64,000 nt of DNA from Fibrobacterota bacterium (GTDB lineage: Bacteria > Fibrobacterota > Fibrobacteria > UBA11236), in the NCBI GenBank assembly GCA_947466585.1, contig CANIEU010000007.1, forward strand, positions 38,158-102,157. The letters are read 5' to 3'. Shown piece after piece: positions 49,102-59,160 of this stretch. The translations under genes and the position numbers were made by a program. How positions within the stretch are numbered: the first letter of the stretch is position 1; every line of letters begins with the position of its first letter. The notes under the pieces were generated by a model that saw nothing but the letters and a program-made list of their open reading frames with translations, was not told where the DNA came from and did no database searches.

Positions 49102-49868
49102 CCGAACGCCTGTTGTATGTCGAAGGCCTTTCGGTTTCGTTCGACGGTTTCAAAGCGCTCGACATTTCGTACTTCGGGCTCAACGAGCGCGAGCTGCGCG
49201 TGGTGATCGGCCCCAATGGTGCCGGCAAGACCACTTTTATGGACGTGCTCTGCGGCAAGACCAAGCCTGATACCGGCAAGGCGCTGTTGCGCGACCGCGA
49301 CCTCTTGCAGATGGACGAAAAAGGCATTGTGGATTTGGGGGTCGGCCGCAAATTCCAGACACCTTCCGTGTTCGGTAGTCTGACGGTATTCGAAAATCTG
49401 CTGCTCGCGCGCAAGGCCGACCGCGGCATTTTCCGCTCGCTCTTCGGAACCCTCGCCGGCTCCGAACGCGACAAGCTCGTCGCCGTCTCGGAAACCGTGG
49501 GTTTGGCGCAGGAGCTCGACCTCTCCGCAGGCTTGCTTTCGCATGGCCAAAAGCAATGGCTCGAAATCGGCATGTTGCTGGTGATGGAGCCCGACCTGAT
49601 GCTGATCGACGAACCCGCCGCCGGCATGACCGACGAGGAGACGCATAAAACCGGCGAACTTCTCAAGGCCCTTTCCAAGGAGCGTTCCGTGATCGTGATC
49701 GAACACGACATGGAATTCGTGCGCCAGCTCGATTCGCTGGTCACGGTGCTGTGCGAAGGCAGGGTGCTCACCGAGGGCACCATGGAGAAAGTCCAGAACG
49801 ACCCGGCCGTGATCGAACAGTACCTGGGTCGCGCGCGCGAAAAGAAAAAGGAAGAATCCCGTGCTTGA
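49098..49868 (+). CDS. urtD: Urea ABC transporter, ATPase UrtD
   Basis: A 256-residue LivG-like ATPase. Walker [15 protein letters not shown]-loop in GRKFQTPSVFGSLTVFENL, signature LSHGQKQWLEIG (the S-H-G-Q variant common in UrtD) and Walker B LMLIDEPAAGMTDEE are complete. ATG 49098 overlaps the urtC stop. The longer frame from 48972 lies inside urtC and is not used. It pairs with UrtE. Confidence 0.94.
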   Translation: MTERLLYVEGLSVSFDGFKALDISYFGLNERELRVVIGPNGAGKTTFMDVLCGKTKPDTGKALLRDRDLLQMDEKGIVDLGVGRKFQTPSVFGSLTVFENLLLARKADRGIFRSLFGTLAGSERDKLVAVSETVGLAQELDLSAGLLSHGQKQWLEIGMLLVMEPDLMLIDEPAAGMTDEETHKTGELLKALSKERSVIVIEHDMEFVRQLDSLVTVLCEGRVLTEGTMEKVQNDPAVIEQYLGRAREKKKEESRA

Positions 49869-50607
49869 TGCCACACAGGTTGCTTCGGCGAATACCTCGC
49901 TCGACGCGTTGCAGGTCCGCACGCTCGACGTGTACTACGGCGAAAGCCGTATCTTGCGCGACGTGGATCTGCGTGTCGCACCCGGACGCATCACCGCCTT
50001 GATGGGCCGAAACGGGGTGGGGAAGACCACCTTGCTTAAGTCGATCATCGGGTTGTTGCCCGCCCGCAGCGGTAGCGTATCGCTCGGAGCCACGGATCTC
50101 ATCGCGCTGCCTCCCGAGTTGCGTGCGCGGGCCGGCATCGCCTACGTGCCGCAGGGGCGCGAAATCTTTCCCAAGCTGACGGTCGAAGAAAACCTGGCCA
50201 TGGGTCTGGAGGCCCGTCCCGGTCCCCGTCCCAAAAAGATCCCCAAGGACGAGGTGTACGGATTGTTTCCCTTCCTCGCCAAGATGGAAAAGCGCATGGG
50301 CGGAAACCTAAGCGGCGGACAGCAGCAGCAGCTCGCGATCGCCCGGGCGCTTTTGGGGAAGCCGCGCGTTCTCCTGCTTGACGAACCCACGGAGGGAATC
50401 CAACCCTCGATCGTGGAGGATATCGGCCGGGTCCTCGAAGGCCTGAAGGCCCAAGGCGACCTCGCCATTCTTTTAGTGGAGCAATTTCTGGAATTTGCAA
50501 AGAGCCTGGCCGACGATTACGCCATTCTCGAGCGCGGCTCGGTGGTCGTCGCCGGTGGCATCGAATCCCTTGATGATGAGCAAGCGCGCCGCTATTTGGC
50601 TTTTTGA
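49861..50607 (+). CDS. urtE: Urea ABC transporter, ATPase UrtE
   Basis: A 248-residue LivF-like ATPase. YYGESRILRDVDL, Walker A GRNGVGKTTLLKS, GIAYVPQGREIFPKLTVEEN, signature LSGGQQQQLAIARAL and Walker B LLLDEPTEGIQPSI match UrtE. GTG start at 49861, overlapping urtD by eight bases. Last gene of the importer operon, with amt 209 bases downstream under its own promoter. Confidence 0.94.
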   Translation: MLDATQVASANTSLDALQVRTLDVYYGESRILRDVDLRVAPGRITALMGRNGVGKTTLLKSIIGLLPARSGSVSLGATDLIALPPELRARAGIAYVPQGREIFPKLTVEENLAMGLEARPGPRPKKIPKDEVYGLFPFLAKMEKRMGGNLSGGQQQQLAIARALLGKPRVLLLDEPTEGIQPSIVEDIGRVLEGLKAQGDLAILLVEQFLEFAKSLADDYAILERGSVVVAGGIESLDDEQARRYLAF

Positions 50608-50742
50608 GCCGGTGCGCTGCCCACCAATTGACAATTTGTTCCCCAAACTTTACAAATATTCCAATTACTTACAAAAATGAACACGAACCCAAAATAAAAT
50701 CGAATCTTGTCATTTTTTTTGGGAATTCGGATAGTTTTTAGT

Positions 50743-50757
50743 TGGCATGATGAATGC
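50743..50757 (+). promoter_or_regulatory. Sigma-54 promoter for amt
   Basis: TGGCATGATGAATGC has -24 GG (50744-50745), a ten-base gap and -12 GC (50756-50757); only the fifth to seventh positions vary from consensus. The expected start is near 50768, about 48 bases before the ATG. Confidence 0.75.
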
Positions 50758-50816
50758 TTTAGGTCTTGGTGAGGTTTTGGGATTTACCCATTCACATGTA
50801 AAAAGGAGCAGACCGG

Positions 50817-52301
50817 ATGACCTTTCATAAAGCTTTCCAGGCAGTGCACTCCATTCCGCGGCTTATGCTCGCGGTAGGATTGCTTGCAACCGCCCAATTT
50901 GGCTTCGCCCAAGATACGGCGGCCGTTGCAACTGCCGCGCCTGCGGTGGTGGCTCCGGTCGCGGATTCAGCCCTGATCGCCCGTGTGGCCGATCTTGAGG
51001 CCTATATCAATAACGTCGCGCCCTCGGGTAGCCTTGTGGGCCTTTCCGGTCCTGGCCACAACGGCTTCATGATGGTGTGCGCAGCCCTCGTGCTGTTCAT
51101 GACCCTCCCCGGTCTTGCCCTGTTCTACGGCGGTCTCGTCCGCTCCAAGAACGTGCTCTCCGTGCTCGCACAGTGTCTCGGACTCTCGGGTCTGGTCGCC
51201 ATTCTGTGGTGGGCCGTGGGTTACAGCTTCGCGTTCGACGCGGGCTCGCCCTTCCTCGGTGGGCTCTCGAAGGCCTTCCTGAACGGGGTGACTTCGGCTC
51301 CGAATACCACCTACGCCGGCTGGGTATCCGAGAACGTGTTCTCGATGTATCAGCTGATGTTCGCCATCATCACCCCCGCGCTGATCGTGGGCGCCATCGC
51401 CGAACGCATGAAGTTCAGCGCGGTGCTCCTGTTCCTGACCGGCTGGATGTTCGTGGTGTACTTCCCGCTCGCCCACATGGTGTGGGGCGGTGACGGCTTC
51501 ATGAACGGTGTCTGGAACGCCGGCGCCACCATCAAGGCCATCGACTTCGCCGGCGGTACCGTAGTGCATATGTCCTCGGGTTGGTCGGCATTGGTGCTCT
51601 GCATCATTCTCGGTAAGCGCACCGGCTTCGGTACCAAGAACTTCGCCCCGCACAGCCTCGTGTTGACCATGGTCGGTACCGGCATGCTGTGGGTGGGTTG
51701 GTACGGCTTCAACGCCGGCTCCGCGGTTGCGGCTGACGGCGTTGCGGCTCAGGCCTTCACGACCACCACGCTCGCCGCCGCCATCGCCGGCTTCGTGTGG
51801 GCTCTCATCGACTGGGTGCGCACGGGCAAGCCCACCATTCTCGGCTTCTGCTCCGGCATCGTCGGCGGTCTCGTGGTGATCACGCCCGCCGCCGGTTTCG
51901 TCTCCGCCAACGGTGCGGTGATCATTGGTGTACTCGCCGCCGTGGTACCTTACTTCGCGGTGACCTATCTCAAGAAGTGGCTGGGATACGATGACGCGCT
52001 GGATACCTTCGGCATCCATGGCGTCGGCGGTACCTTGGGCGCCTTGGTGACGGGCTTCCTCGCGACTCCGGTTGCGAACCCGAACCTGAGCCTGAACCTG
52101 GCCGACATCGTCGGCAAGACGCTCTGGATCGAACAGCTGAAGGCCATCGTGCTCACGATCGTGCTTTCGGTGGTCGCCACCACCGTGCTGGCTTTCATTG
52201 TGAAGGCTGTCATCGGTCTGCGTCCGACCAAGGAAGACGAACTGCAGGGTCTGGACTATGCCGATCACGGCGAGGCCGGATACCACCCCGAAGAGGCGTA
52301 A
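50817..52301 (+). CDS. amt: Ammonium transporter Amt
   Basis: A 494-residue ammonium channel with an exported N-terminus (signal-like helix ending in FGFAQDTAA) and eleven membrane segments. The Amt signature regions FYGGLVRSKNVLS, DFAGGTVVHMSSGWSALV (first pore histidine) and DTFGIHGVGGTLGAL (second) are intact. AAAAGGAG precedes ATG 50817. It carries ammonium released by urease or scavenged from outside, and should be gated by P-II. No glnK is next to it; the P-II genes are 13-15 kb away, beside barrels. Confidence 0.95.
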   Translation: MTFHKAFQAVHSIPRLMLAVGLLATAQFGFAQDTAAVATAAPAVVAPVADSALIARVADLEAYINNVAPSGSLVGLSGPGHNGFMMVCAALVLFMTLPGLALFYGGLVRSKNVLSVLAQCLGLSGLVAILWWAVGYSFAFDAGSPFLGGLSKAFLNGVTSAPNTTYAGWVSENVFSMYQLMFAIITPALIVGAIAERMKFSAVLLFLTGWMFVVYFPLAHMVWGGDGFMNGVWNAGATIKAIDFAGGTVVHMSSGWSALVLCIILGKRTGFGTKNFAPHSLVLTMVGTGMLWVGWYGFNAGSAVAADGVAAQAFTTTTLAAAIAGFVWALIDWVRTGKPTILGFCSGIVGGLVVITPAAGFVSANGAVIIGVLAAVVPYFAVTYLKKWLGYDDALDTFGIHGVGGTLGALVTGFLATPVANPNLSLNLADIVGKTLWIEQLKAIVLTIVLSVVATTVLAFIVKAVIGLRPTKEDELQGLDYADHGEAGYHPEEA

Positions 52302-52330
52302 TCCACGGTTCTCCGGATTTCTTTAAAGAA

Positions 52331-52363
52331 GCGGGTCGTCCTACCGGACGGCCCGTTTTTTTT
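52331..52363 (+). terminator. Terminator after amt
   Basis: CGGGTCGTCC (52332-52341) pairs with GGACGGCCCG (52346-52355) with one G-T pair, followed by eight T residues. Confidence 0.92.
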
Positions 52364-52476
52364 GGTCGATTTTCGGCTTTCGAATGCTTCCAGTTGTTGG
52401 GGAGAGAACTATATTTGCGCTCCCGTTTGGCCGTCTTCGCGAGAGGGCGGTCAGGATTGAAGGTTAAGCGTTACGT

Positions 52477-52553
52477 CGGGATGTGGCTCAGTCTGGTAGA
52501 GCACTTGCTTCGGGAGCAAGGGGTCGTGGGTTCGAATCCCGCCATCCCGACCA
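52477..52553 (+). tRNA. tRNA-Pro (anticodon CGG)
   Basis: Acceptor CGGGATG/CATCCCG with discriminator A and an encoded CCA (52551-52553). Anticodon arm CTTGC-TTCGGGA-GCAAG gives CGG. The T arm GTGGG-TTCGAAT-CCCGC is intact. The C1 at the 5' end is a known feature of bacterial tRNA-Pro. Confidence 0.95.
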
Positions 52554-52555
52554 TC

Positions 52556-52586
52556 AAAAAAAGCGACCGTCTGGTCGCTTTTTTTT
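52556..52586 (+). terminator. Terminator after tRNA-Pro
   Basis: AAAAAAGCGACC and GGTCGCTTTTTT enclose GTCT and are followed by more T residues. The A tract makes it usable from either side, including for the convergent thiD. Confidence 0.93.
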
Positions 52587-52605
52587 GTTTTGTATTGTCC
52601 CCAAA

Positions 52606-53439
52606 TCACGCTATGAAATTGAGCGGTCCGCTGCCTTGGCCCAAGCCCGGCGCGGTGGTGATGCCGTGGGCCACGAAGGCCTTCGCGTTTTTGCAAGCGA
52701 CCCGCAACGATTTGCCGAGGGCGAGATTGGCTGCAATGGTGGCGGCCAGGGTGCAACCGGTTCCGTGGATGTTCCCGACGGGATAGCGTTTGCCGGGCAA
52801 TTTCAATAGTCGCCCGTTTTCCCACAACCAATCGATGCTTTCGGGGCCTTCGGCATGACCGCCTTTGACGAGCACCGCATAGGGGCGCTTTCCCAAGGAA
52901 CGCAAGCGTTGCTCGATCGACATTTCAGGAGGGAAGGGGCCGAACAGCGCGTCGAACTCGGGCAGGTTGGGCGTCACAATGCGGGAGCGCGGCAGCAGGC
53001 GCGTACGGAACAGCTTGAGGGCTTCGGCGGCGAGTAGGGGAGAGCCCGAGGTGGAGCCGAGCACGGGATCAAGCACGAGCGGGATGTGGCGCGCCTCGGG
53101 GCGATCGAGGAGCTTGGCGACACGTCGCACCATCGGCAGTGCGCCGAGCGCACCGATCTTGATGACTGCGGGTTTGAAGTCGGCGAACAGCGCCTTCCAT
53201 TGGCGTTCGAGAAAGTCGGGATCGAGCGGTGCGACGGCTTGCACGCCACGGGTGTTTTGCACCGTGAGCAAGGTGGTCAGATTGAGCCCATACACGCCGT
53301 GACGCAAAAAGGCTTTGAGGTCGGCTTCCTGGCCGGCGCCACCGCTGGGGTCGGAACCGGCGAGGGTGAGGGCGACGGGCGGAGGGCGACGATGGATCAG
53401 GGATTTGCGTGAGTCGTTTGCGGGCACGTGGGGTTCCAA
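52606..53439 (-). CDS. thiD: Hydroxymethylpyrimidine/phosphomethylpyrimidine kinase
   Basis: A 277-residue ribokinase-fold enzyme that makes HMP-PP for thiamine. ALTLAGSDPSGGAGQEADLK is the family start, VKGGHAEG the ATP-binding strand and HGTGCTLAATIAANLALG the signature with the anion hole and catalytic Cys. About 20 basic residues precede the domain. The motifs match ThiD rather than a pyridoxal kinase. No thiamine riboswitch was seen upstream. Confidence 0.9.
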   Translation of the reverse strand: MEPHVPANDSRKSLIHRRPPPVALTLAGSDPSGGAGQEADLKAFLRHGVYGLNLTTLLTVQNTRGVQAVAPLDPDFLERQWKALFADFKPAVIKIGALGALPMVRRVAKLLDRPEARHIPLVLDPVLGSTSGSPLLAAEALKLFRTRLLPRSRIVTPNLPEFDALFGPFPPEMSIEQRLRSLGKRPYAVLVKGGHAEGPESIDWLWENGRLLKLPGKRYPVGNIHGTGCTLAATIAANLALGKSLRVACKNAKAFVAHGITTAPGLGQGSGPLNFIA

Positions 53440-53571
53440 AGTGGATTTTTCACATCATCGCATCCTGTTTTATACGATCGATTTCCCTGTAAGAGTAGGC
53501 TTTTTCGGGAATCTTCGGAATTTCGGATTCCCGGGTTCTATTTTCAGGTTCTCGTGCGGGGCGCCCTTGGT

Positions 53572-53606
53572 TTAGAAACACTCTAAAATTAGAATTGTTC
53601 TAAAAT
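53572..53606 (+). promoter_or_regulatory. PerR/Fur-type operator array upstream of trxB
   Basis: TTAGAATTGTTCTAA (53589-53603) is a near-perfect palindrome with the 7-1-7 form of PerR boxes. TTAGAAACACTCTAA (53572-53586) is a second, weaker one immediately before it. Together they give alternating TTAGAA/TCTAAA half-sites about 100 bases before trxB. In this GC-rich sequence such AT-rich symmetry stands out. Confidence 0.6.
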
Positions 53607-53707
53607 AGGTGGGTGGATCCGCAGTCCGAAACCCGCATTCCGATTCGATTCTTTCGATCCATTCGATCAAACACCGGCAGATTACGCCAGAAGCAAGGAC
53701 AGCCATC

Positions 53708-54673
53708 ATGAACTCCTCCGTCGAAAACGTCGTCATCATCGGATCGGGCCCTGCAGCGCATACCGCAGCCATCTATGCGGCGCGTGCCAGCCTCAATCCG
53801 CTCCTGTTCGAGGGCTTCATGGCTGCGGGGGTAGCGGCCGGCGGACAGCTGACCACCACGACCGAGATCGAGAACTTCCCCGGTTTCATTTCCATCGGCG
53901 GGCCCGAGCTGATGCATCGCATGCGTGAGCACTCCGTGCATTGCGGCACCCGCATCCGCACCGAAACGGTGGCGAAGGTCGATTTCTCGGCGCGCCCCTT
54001 CAAAATCACCCCCGAGGACGGCGAGCCGCTGTTTGCGAAAACCGTGATCATCGCCACGGGTGCGACGGCCAAGCGCATGCACGTGCCCGGCGAAGACCGC
54101 CTCTGGCAGATGGGAATTTCGGCCTGTGCCGTGTGCGACGGGGGATTGCCCATGTTCCGCAACAAGGAGATGGTGGTGATCGGCGGCGGTGACACCGCTG
54201 TGGAAGAAGCAACCTACCTGACCAAGTTTGCGTCGAAGGTGTATCTCGTGCATCGCCGCAACGAACTGCGAGCCAGCAAGGCGATGCAGCAGCGCGCCTT
54301 CACCACGCCGAAGCTGGAGATTGTGTGGGACAGCGAGTTGCAGGAGGCCTACGGCGAGAAGTTTCTCGAGGGTGTGGTGGTGAAGAACGTGAAGACGGGC
54401 GAGTTTTCCAAACTCCCCGCATGCGGTTTGTTTTACGCCATCGGCCATACGCCGAATACTGCCTTCTTGGAAGGCCAACTGAAAACCGATGAGAGCGGTT
54501 ACGTGCTCACCGAACCCAGTTCAACCCGCACCAGCGTGGCCGGCGTGTTCGCCGCAGGCGACGTGCAGGATCATGTATACCGTCAGGCGATCACCTCGGC
54601 GGGTACGGGCTGCATGGCCGCACTCGACGCGGAACACCTTCTGGCCGCGGAAGCCTCCGGCGTCGCGCACTAA
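53708..54673 (+). CDS. trxB: Thioredoxin-disulfide reductase
   Basis: A 321-residue NADPH:thioredoxin reductase. [19 protein letters not shown] binds [11 protein letters not shown] is the redox Cxx[21 protein letters not shown] binds NADPH with [10 protein letters not shown] following, and [20 protein letters not shown] closes the FAD domain. ATG 53708 is used; the 33 residues added by the upstream frame are not part of the family. The operator-like palindromes upstream fit peroxide or metal control. Confidence 0.95.
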   Translation: MNSSVENVVIIGSGPAAHTAAIYAARASLNPLLFEGFMAAGVAAGGQLTTTTEIENFPGFISIGGPELMHRMREHSVHCGTRIRTETVAKVDFSARPFKITPEDGEPLFAKTVIIATGATAKRMHVPGEDRLWQMGISACAVCDGGLPMFRNKEMVVIGGGDTAVEEATYLTKFASKVYLVHRRNELRASKAMQQRAFTTPKLEIVWDSELQEAYGEKFLEGVVVKNVKTGEFSKLPACGLFYAIGHTPNTAFLEGQLKTDESGYVLTEPSSTRTSVAGVFAAGDVQDHVYRQAITSAGTGCMAALDAEHLLAAEASGVAH

Positions 54674-54686
54674 GTCACGGCGCGGT

Positions 54687-54737
54687 GGAAACAAAAAGGG
54701 TCGGTCCGCAGGTGGCGGATCGGCCCTTTTTGTTTCC
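54687..54737. terminator. Long bidirectional terminator between trxB and the DUF3592 gene
   Basis: GGAAACAAAAAGGG continues into TCGGTCCGC and pairs with GCGGATCGG and CCCTTTTTGTTTCC (23-bp stem with two wobble positions) around AGGTG. A and T tracts in the stem let it serve both convergent genes. Confidence 0.93.
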
Positions 54738-54764
54738 GGTCTTTTACCTGTCCCGAAACCGCGT

Positions 54765-55319
54765 TTACTTCCGTGTGGGTTTGCGTAGGAAACCGAACAC
54801 GGAGAGGATTACCAAGGTCCCGCCGAATAATCCGAATGTGGAGCCCAGCAAGGCCTTGGAGATGACGCGTTGGATGCCGCCGGTCTTGCGTTCGACGAAG
54901 GAATCCTTGGGGTCGTTGCGGCTGACCCAAGCGGTGACGGTGTCGCCAACGTGGTAATTCTTGAGTCGCTCGACCCAGTATGCGCTGTCGTTGGGCATCT
55001 CCTCGAGCGAGAGTTGCCAGCCCCAGATGCTGGTGCCGTTCACATTGGCGTCGAAGAGGATGTCGGCGTAGTAGTCCTTGGAACCCGATGCGTCGCGGCG
55101 TACCTCGAGCTTAAGCCATTTGGCGGGCATTGGTGCGTAGAACTTTTCCAGGTGCGTGAGGCGATAGGCGAGGCGGATGTCTTGCACGACCGATTTGTAA
55201 GACAGCGACAGGAACACGATACCCGCGAGAAAAGCGAGCAAGGTCACGCCGAACGGCACGCCGGACGGCTCATTCGTCGAGGGAGTGGGAGTGGCAGAAG
55301 CAGGGGGACGGTAAGCCAT
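54765..55319 (-). CDS. DUF3592-type membrane protein
   Basis: A 184-residue protein with a Pro/Thr-rich N-terminus, one membrane helix (about residues 24-44), an extracytoplasmic beta domain (WLKLEVRRDASGSKDYYADI, YHVGDTVTAWVSRNDPKDSF) and a second helix near residues 155-177. This is the layout of DUF3592 proteins, whose role is not known. It lies alone between trxB and the branched-chain amino-acid genes. Confidence 0.7.
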   Translation of the reverse strand: MAYRPPASATPTPSTNEPSGVPFGVTLLAFLAGIVFLSLSYKSVVQDIRLAYRLTHLEKFYAPMPAKWLKLEVRRDASGSKDYYADILFDANVNGTSIWGWQLSLEEMPNDSAYWVERLKNYHVGDTVTAWVSRNDPKDSFVERKTGGIQRVISKALLGSTFGLFGGTLVILSVFGFLRKPTRK

Positions 55320-55366
55320 GCGATGAAGTTAGCTAACAGCAAACGGAGGCCCGTTCTGAGGAGCCT

Positions 55367-55762
55367 TCAATTGGTCGGTGTTTCGCTCCGCACTAACTTG
55401 CCGCCCAGCCAGGCGAATGGCAGGCCGCTGAGCGCGAGCAGCCATCCGAACGAGTCGGGGCCGTAATGGGCCAGCGATTGCGCGACGGAGCCGATCAGGC
55501 CCAGCACCGTGAGGATGCCCCCGAGGGCGATGGTGTGATCCTTGGGATTGGAGGGTGCGAGCTTGGCGGTCGCGTAGCCTCCGGCCATGATGAACAGTCC
55601 GATGCACGAATTGAACAGAAGGAAGTTGGTTTCTGTGGGGACGATGCCGGCGCCGATGAGACCCGTTTTTAAGGCGGCGAACGCGCCCGTCAGGATGAGC
55701 ACGAGAGATAGGCCGAGGCCGATGAGCACGGCGCGGGTGGAGGCGGAGGTGGAGGTGGACAT
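55367..55762 (-). CDS. Small membrane protein after cimA
   Basis: A 131-residue protein with four hydrophobic helices (about residues 12-32, 43-62, 74-93, 100-118) and a Ser/Thr-rich N-terminus (MSTSTSAST). ATG 55762 lies five bases after the cimA stop, with GGGGAGTAG inside the end of cimA as ribosome-binding site, so it is translated from the cimA transcript. No family recognised. Confidence 0.65.
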   Translation of the reverse strand: MSTSTSASTRAVLIGLGLSLVLILTGAFAALKTGLIGAGIVPTETNFLLFNSCIGLFIMAGGYATAKLAPSNPKDHTIALGGILTVLGLIGSVAQSLAHYGPDSFGWLLALSGLPFAWLGGKLVRSETPTN

Positions 55763-55767
55763 GGCGT

Positions 55768-57387
<1,620 letters not shown>

Positions 57388-57463
57388 GATTGTGTTTCCT
57401 GAAAATCGTTGGTCCTGAAATCCGTCCGGCCTGTTTAGGGTTGCGCCTGAGGTATCGCCTGAA

Positions 57464-57603
57464 AACAAAAAAGCCCGCTTGCGTCAGCGGGCTTTGTCAG
57501 GGAACCGGAAAATCCCTCAAAGACCGCTGTGCTGCGGGCTGATAATTCGAATGAGGAGGGCTGATTTCGAGGATTGCATTTGCACAAAGTAATCAATTTG
57601 TGC
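57464..57603 (-). promoter_or_regulatory. Transcription attenuator of cimA
   Basis: Minus-strand order: hairpin GCACAAA/TTTGTGC (57603-57582), leader peptide (57579-57517), and terminator AAAGCCCGC/GCGGGCTTT with T6 (57495-57464). Segment 1 CCCGC (57538-57534) can pair with segment 2 GCGGTCTTTG (57527-57518). Segment 2 can instead pair with segment 3 CAAAGCCCGC (57496-57487) at 9 of 10 positions, blocking the terminator. Stalling on the Leu/Ile codons would hide segment 1 and favour read-through. Confidence 0.82.
57517..57579 (-). CDS. Leu/Ile-rich leader peptide of the cimA attenuator
   Basis: A 20-codon ORF, MQSSKSALLIRIISPQHSGL, too short for ordinary gene calling. Codons 8-13 are Leu-Leu-Ile-Arg-Ile-Ile, a control run for isoleucine and leucine supply. 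It ends 21 bases before the terminator's 5' arm. No strong Shine-Dalgarno is visible; the sequence before the ATG is the GCACAAA hairpin. It has no function other than its translation. Confidence 0.8.
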   Translation of the reverse strand: MQSSKSALLIRIISPQHSGL

Positions 57604-57726
57604 GGACTTCCAAAAAAACCGGCCTTATTCGACCTTCAGGAGAGCAAGAAGGTCGGGCCCATCGGAGGTTGAAAATTTGAAAAAATGGCCGAAAAACCCT
57701 CGAAAAAGGGTCGAAAAAATCCTGGC

Positions 57727-58737
57727 CTAGACCTTCACCAACCACCCGTGGGTGTCGGGGATTTCGCCGTACTGGATACCCTGCAGGGTCTTGTACAGTT
57801 TGGTGAGCGTCACGCCGGCAACGGACTTTCCCCCGAAGCGGAACACCTTTTCGCCATAATGAACGGCGTGGATGGGTGTGATCACAGCCGCCGTGCCGCA
57901 GGCGCCGACCTCGGTGAACTGATCGAGGCTGTCGAGCGCAATGGGGGCGCGCACCACCTTGAACCCGATTTCCTCGGCGAGTGTTTGCAGACTCTCGTTG
58001 GTGATGCTCTGCAAAATCGAACCCGACTCGGGGGTTTTGTATTCGCCCGCGGGTGTGATGCCGATGAAGTTCGATGTTCCGAATTCGTCGACGTATTTGC
58101 CTTCCTTCGGATCGGTGAAGAGAATGATGGGGAAGCCCTTCTTCTTGCCGATCAGGCCCGGAAGCAGGCTGGCCGCATAGTTGCCGGCAGTCTTGGCGCG
58201 GCCGGTGCCCTTGGGCGCGGCGCGGTCGTAATCTTCCATTACCAGCGCCTCCACGGGGGAGAAGCCGTCCTTGTAATACGGGCCCACGGGGGTGACCATC
58301 ACGAGAAACGAAAAGGTTTCGGAGGCCTTGATGCCGATGGTCGGTTCTGTGCCGATGAGCAGCGGGCGCAGATACAGACTGGCACCGGTGCCGTAGGGCG
58401 GAACAAAATCGAGATTCTCGCGCACGGCGAGTTTGCAAGCCTCCACGAAGAGGTCTTCGGAAGGGGCTTCCATCACGAGGCGCTCGGCCGACAGGCGCAT
58501 GCGGTCGGCGTTGCGGTCGGGGCGGAACAGGGAAACCGTGCCGTCTTGGGCGCGGAAGGCTTTGAGGCCTTCGAAAATCGCCTGGCCGTAGTGCAAAGCG
58601 TTGGCCGCGATATGGAGGCTGATGTGCGGATCGGATTTGACCACCGGCTTGCTCCACACGCCGTTCGCGAAGTCGCACTGCACGTGTCCGCGGGTGGGGA
58701 GGTATTGAAAGCCGAGATTTTTCCAGTCAAGTTCCAT
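57727..58737 (-). CDS. ilvE: Branched-chain amino-acid aminotransferase
   Basis: A 336-residue fold-type IV PLP enzyme that makes Leu, Ile and Val from their keto acids. ALHYGQAIFEGLKAFR, SLFRPDRNADRMRLSAERL, GASLYLRPLLIGTEP, KTAGNYAASLLP (Schiff-base lysine in the GxAK-like region) and ESGSILQSITNESL (cofactor phosphate) match the IlvE type II group. ATG 58737 is used; the 11 residues added by the frame to 58770 are not conserved. About 340 bases upstream of cimA on the same strand; the gap holds the attenuator. Confidence 0.93.
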   Translation of the reverse strand: MELDWKNLGFQYLPTRGHVQCDFANGVWSKPVVKSDPHISLHIAANALHYGQAIFEGLKAFRAQDGTVSLFRPDRNADRMRLSAERLVMEAPSEDLFVEACKLAVRENLDFVPPYGTGASLYLRPLLIGTEPTIGIKASETFSFLVMVTPVGPYYKDGFSPVEALVMEDYDRAAPKGTGRAKTAGNYAASLLPGLIGKKKGFPIILFTDPKEGKYVDEFGTSNFIGITPAGEYKTPESGSILQSITNESLQTLAEEIGFKVVRAPIALDSLDQFTEVGACGTAAVITPIHAVHYGEKVFRFGGKSVAGVTLTKLYKTLQGIQYGEIPDTHGWLVKV

Positions 58738-58840
58738 GATCGCCTGCGCTCCATCAAAGGGTGTCCCCATTTTAGAAAAATCCCGTAACAGCCTTTCCCC
58801 GGTGTACTTCCGGCGGGCACCATGCTACCTTGATTCACCG

Positions 58841-59149
58841 ATGCAACCGAACGGACCCATTCGAAATCTCCTGCGCAAGCTGAATAACGGCCTGCTCGTC
58901 GTATTGAAGCCTCTGCAAATCGTCAACAACTTCCTGTTTTTGGCGGTGGCGTATTTCGTGGGAGTCGGAATTTCATCGCTTCTCTATCGAATGGGCCCCG
59001 GAAAAAAAATGCCGGCCTCCACTGCCTCAAGCTCCCCTTCCGAGGCGAAATCCCTAAAAGCAGACGCTTCCACGGATACCACGGATACATACTGGCGCAA
59101 ATTGCCGCAGGTGTCCCGTGAACGCAACGCCTGGCTGCGTCCGTTCTAA
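58841..59149 (+). CDS. Small membrane protein of the carbamoyltransferase cluster
   Basis: A 102-residue protein. After a basic helix (RNLLRKLNNG) comes one membrane segment IVNNFLFLAVAYFVGVGISS, then a Ser/Ala-rich linker and a C-terminal TYWRKLPQVSRERNAWLRPF. Small proteins of this shape (one helix, VYFVGVG-like centre, aromatic tail) often precede NodU-family carbamoyltransferases. ATG 58841 is taken; the frame to 58736 overlaps ilvE leader sequence. Its role is not known. Confidence 0.65.
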   Translation: MQPNGPIRNLLRKLNNGLLVVLKPLQIVNNFLFLAVAYFVGVGISSLLYRMGPGKKMPASTASSSPSEAKSLKADASTDTTDTYWRKLPQVSRERNAWLRPF

Positions 59150-59160
59150 GGCCGATCTTC

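Noticed and set aside
50967..52286. 439-codon minus-strand ORF opposite amt
   Set aside because: Composition is His/Glu/Gly-rich shadow sequence; Amt is unmistakable on the other strand.
52606..53439. TPP riboswitch controlling thiD
   Set aside because: The 53440-53707 spacer has no THI-box-like CUGAGA sequence on the minus strand.
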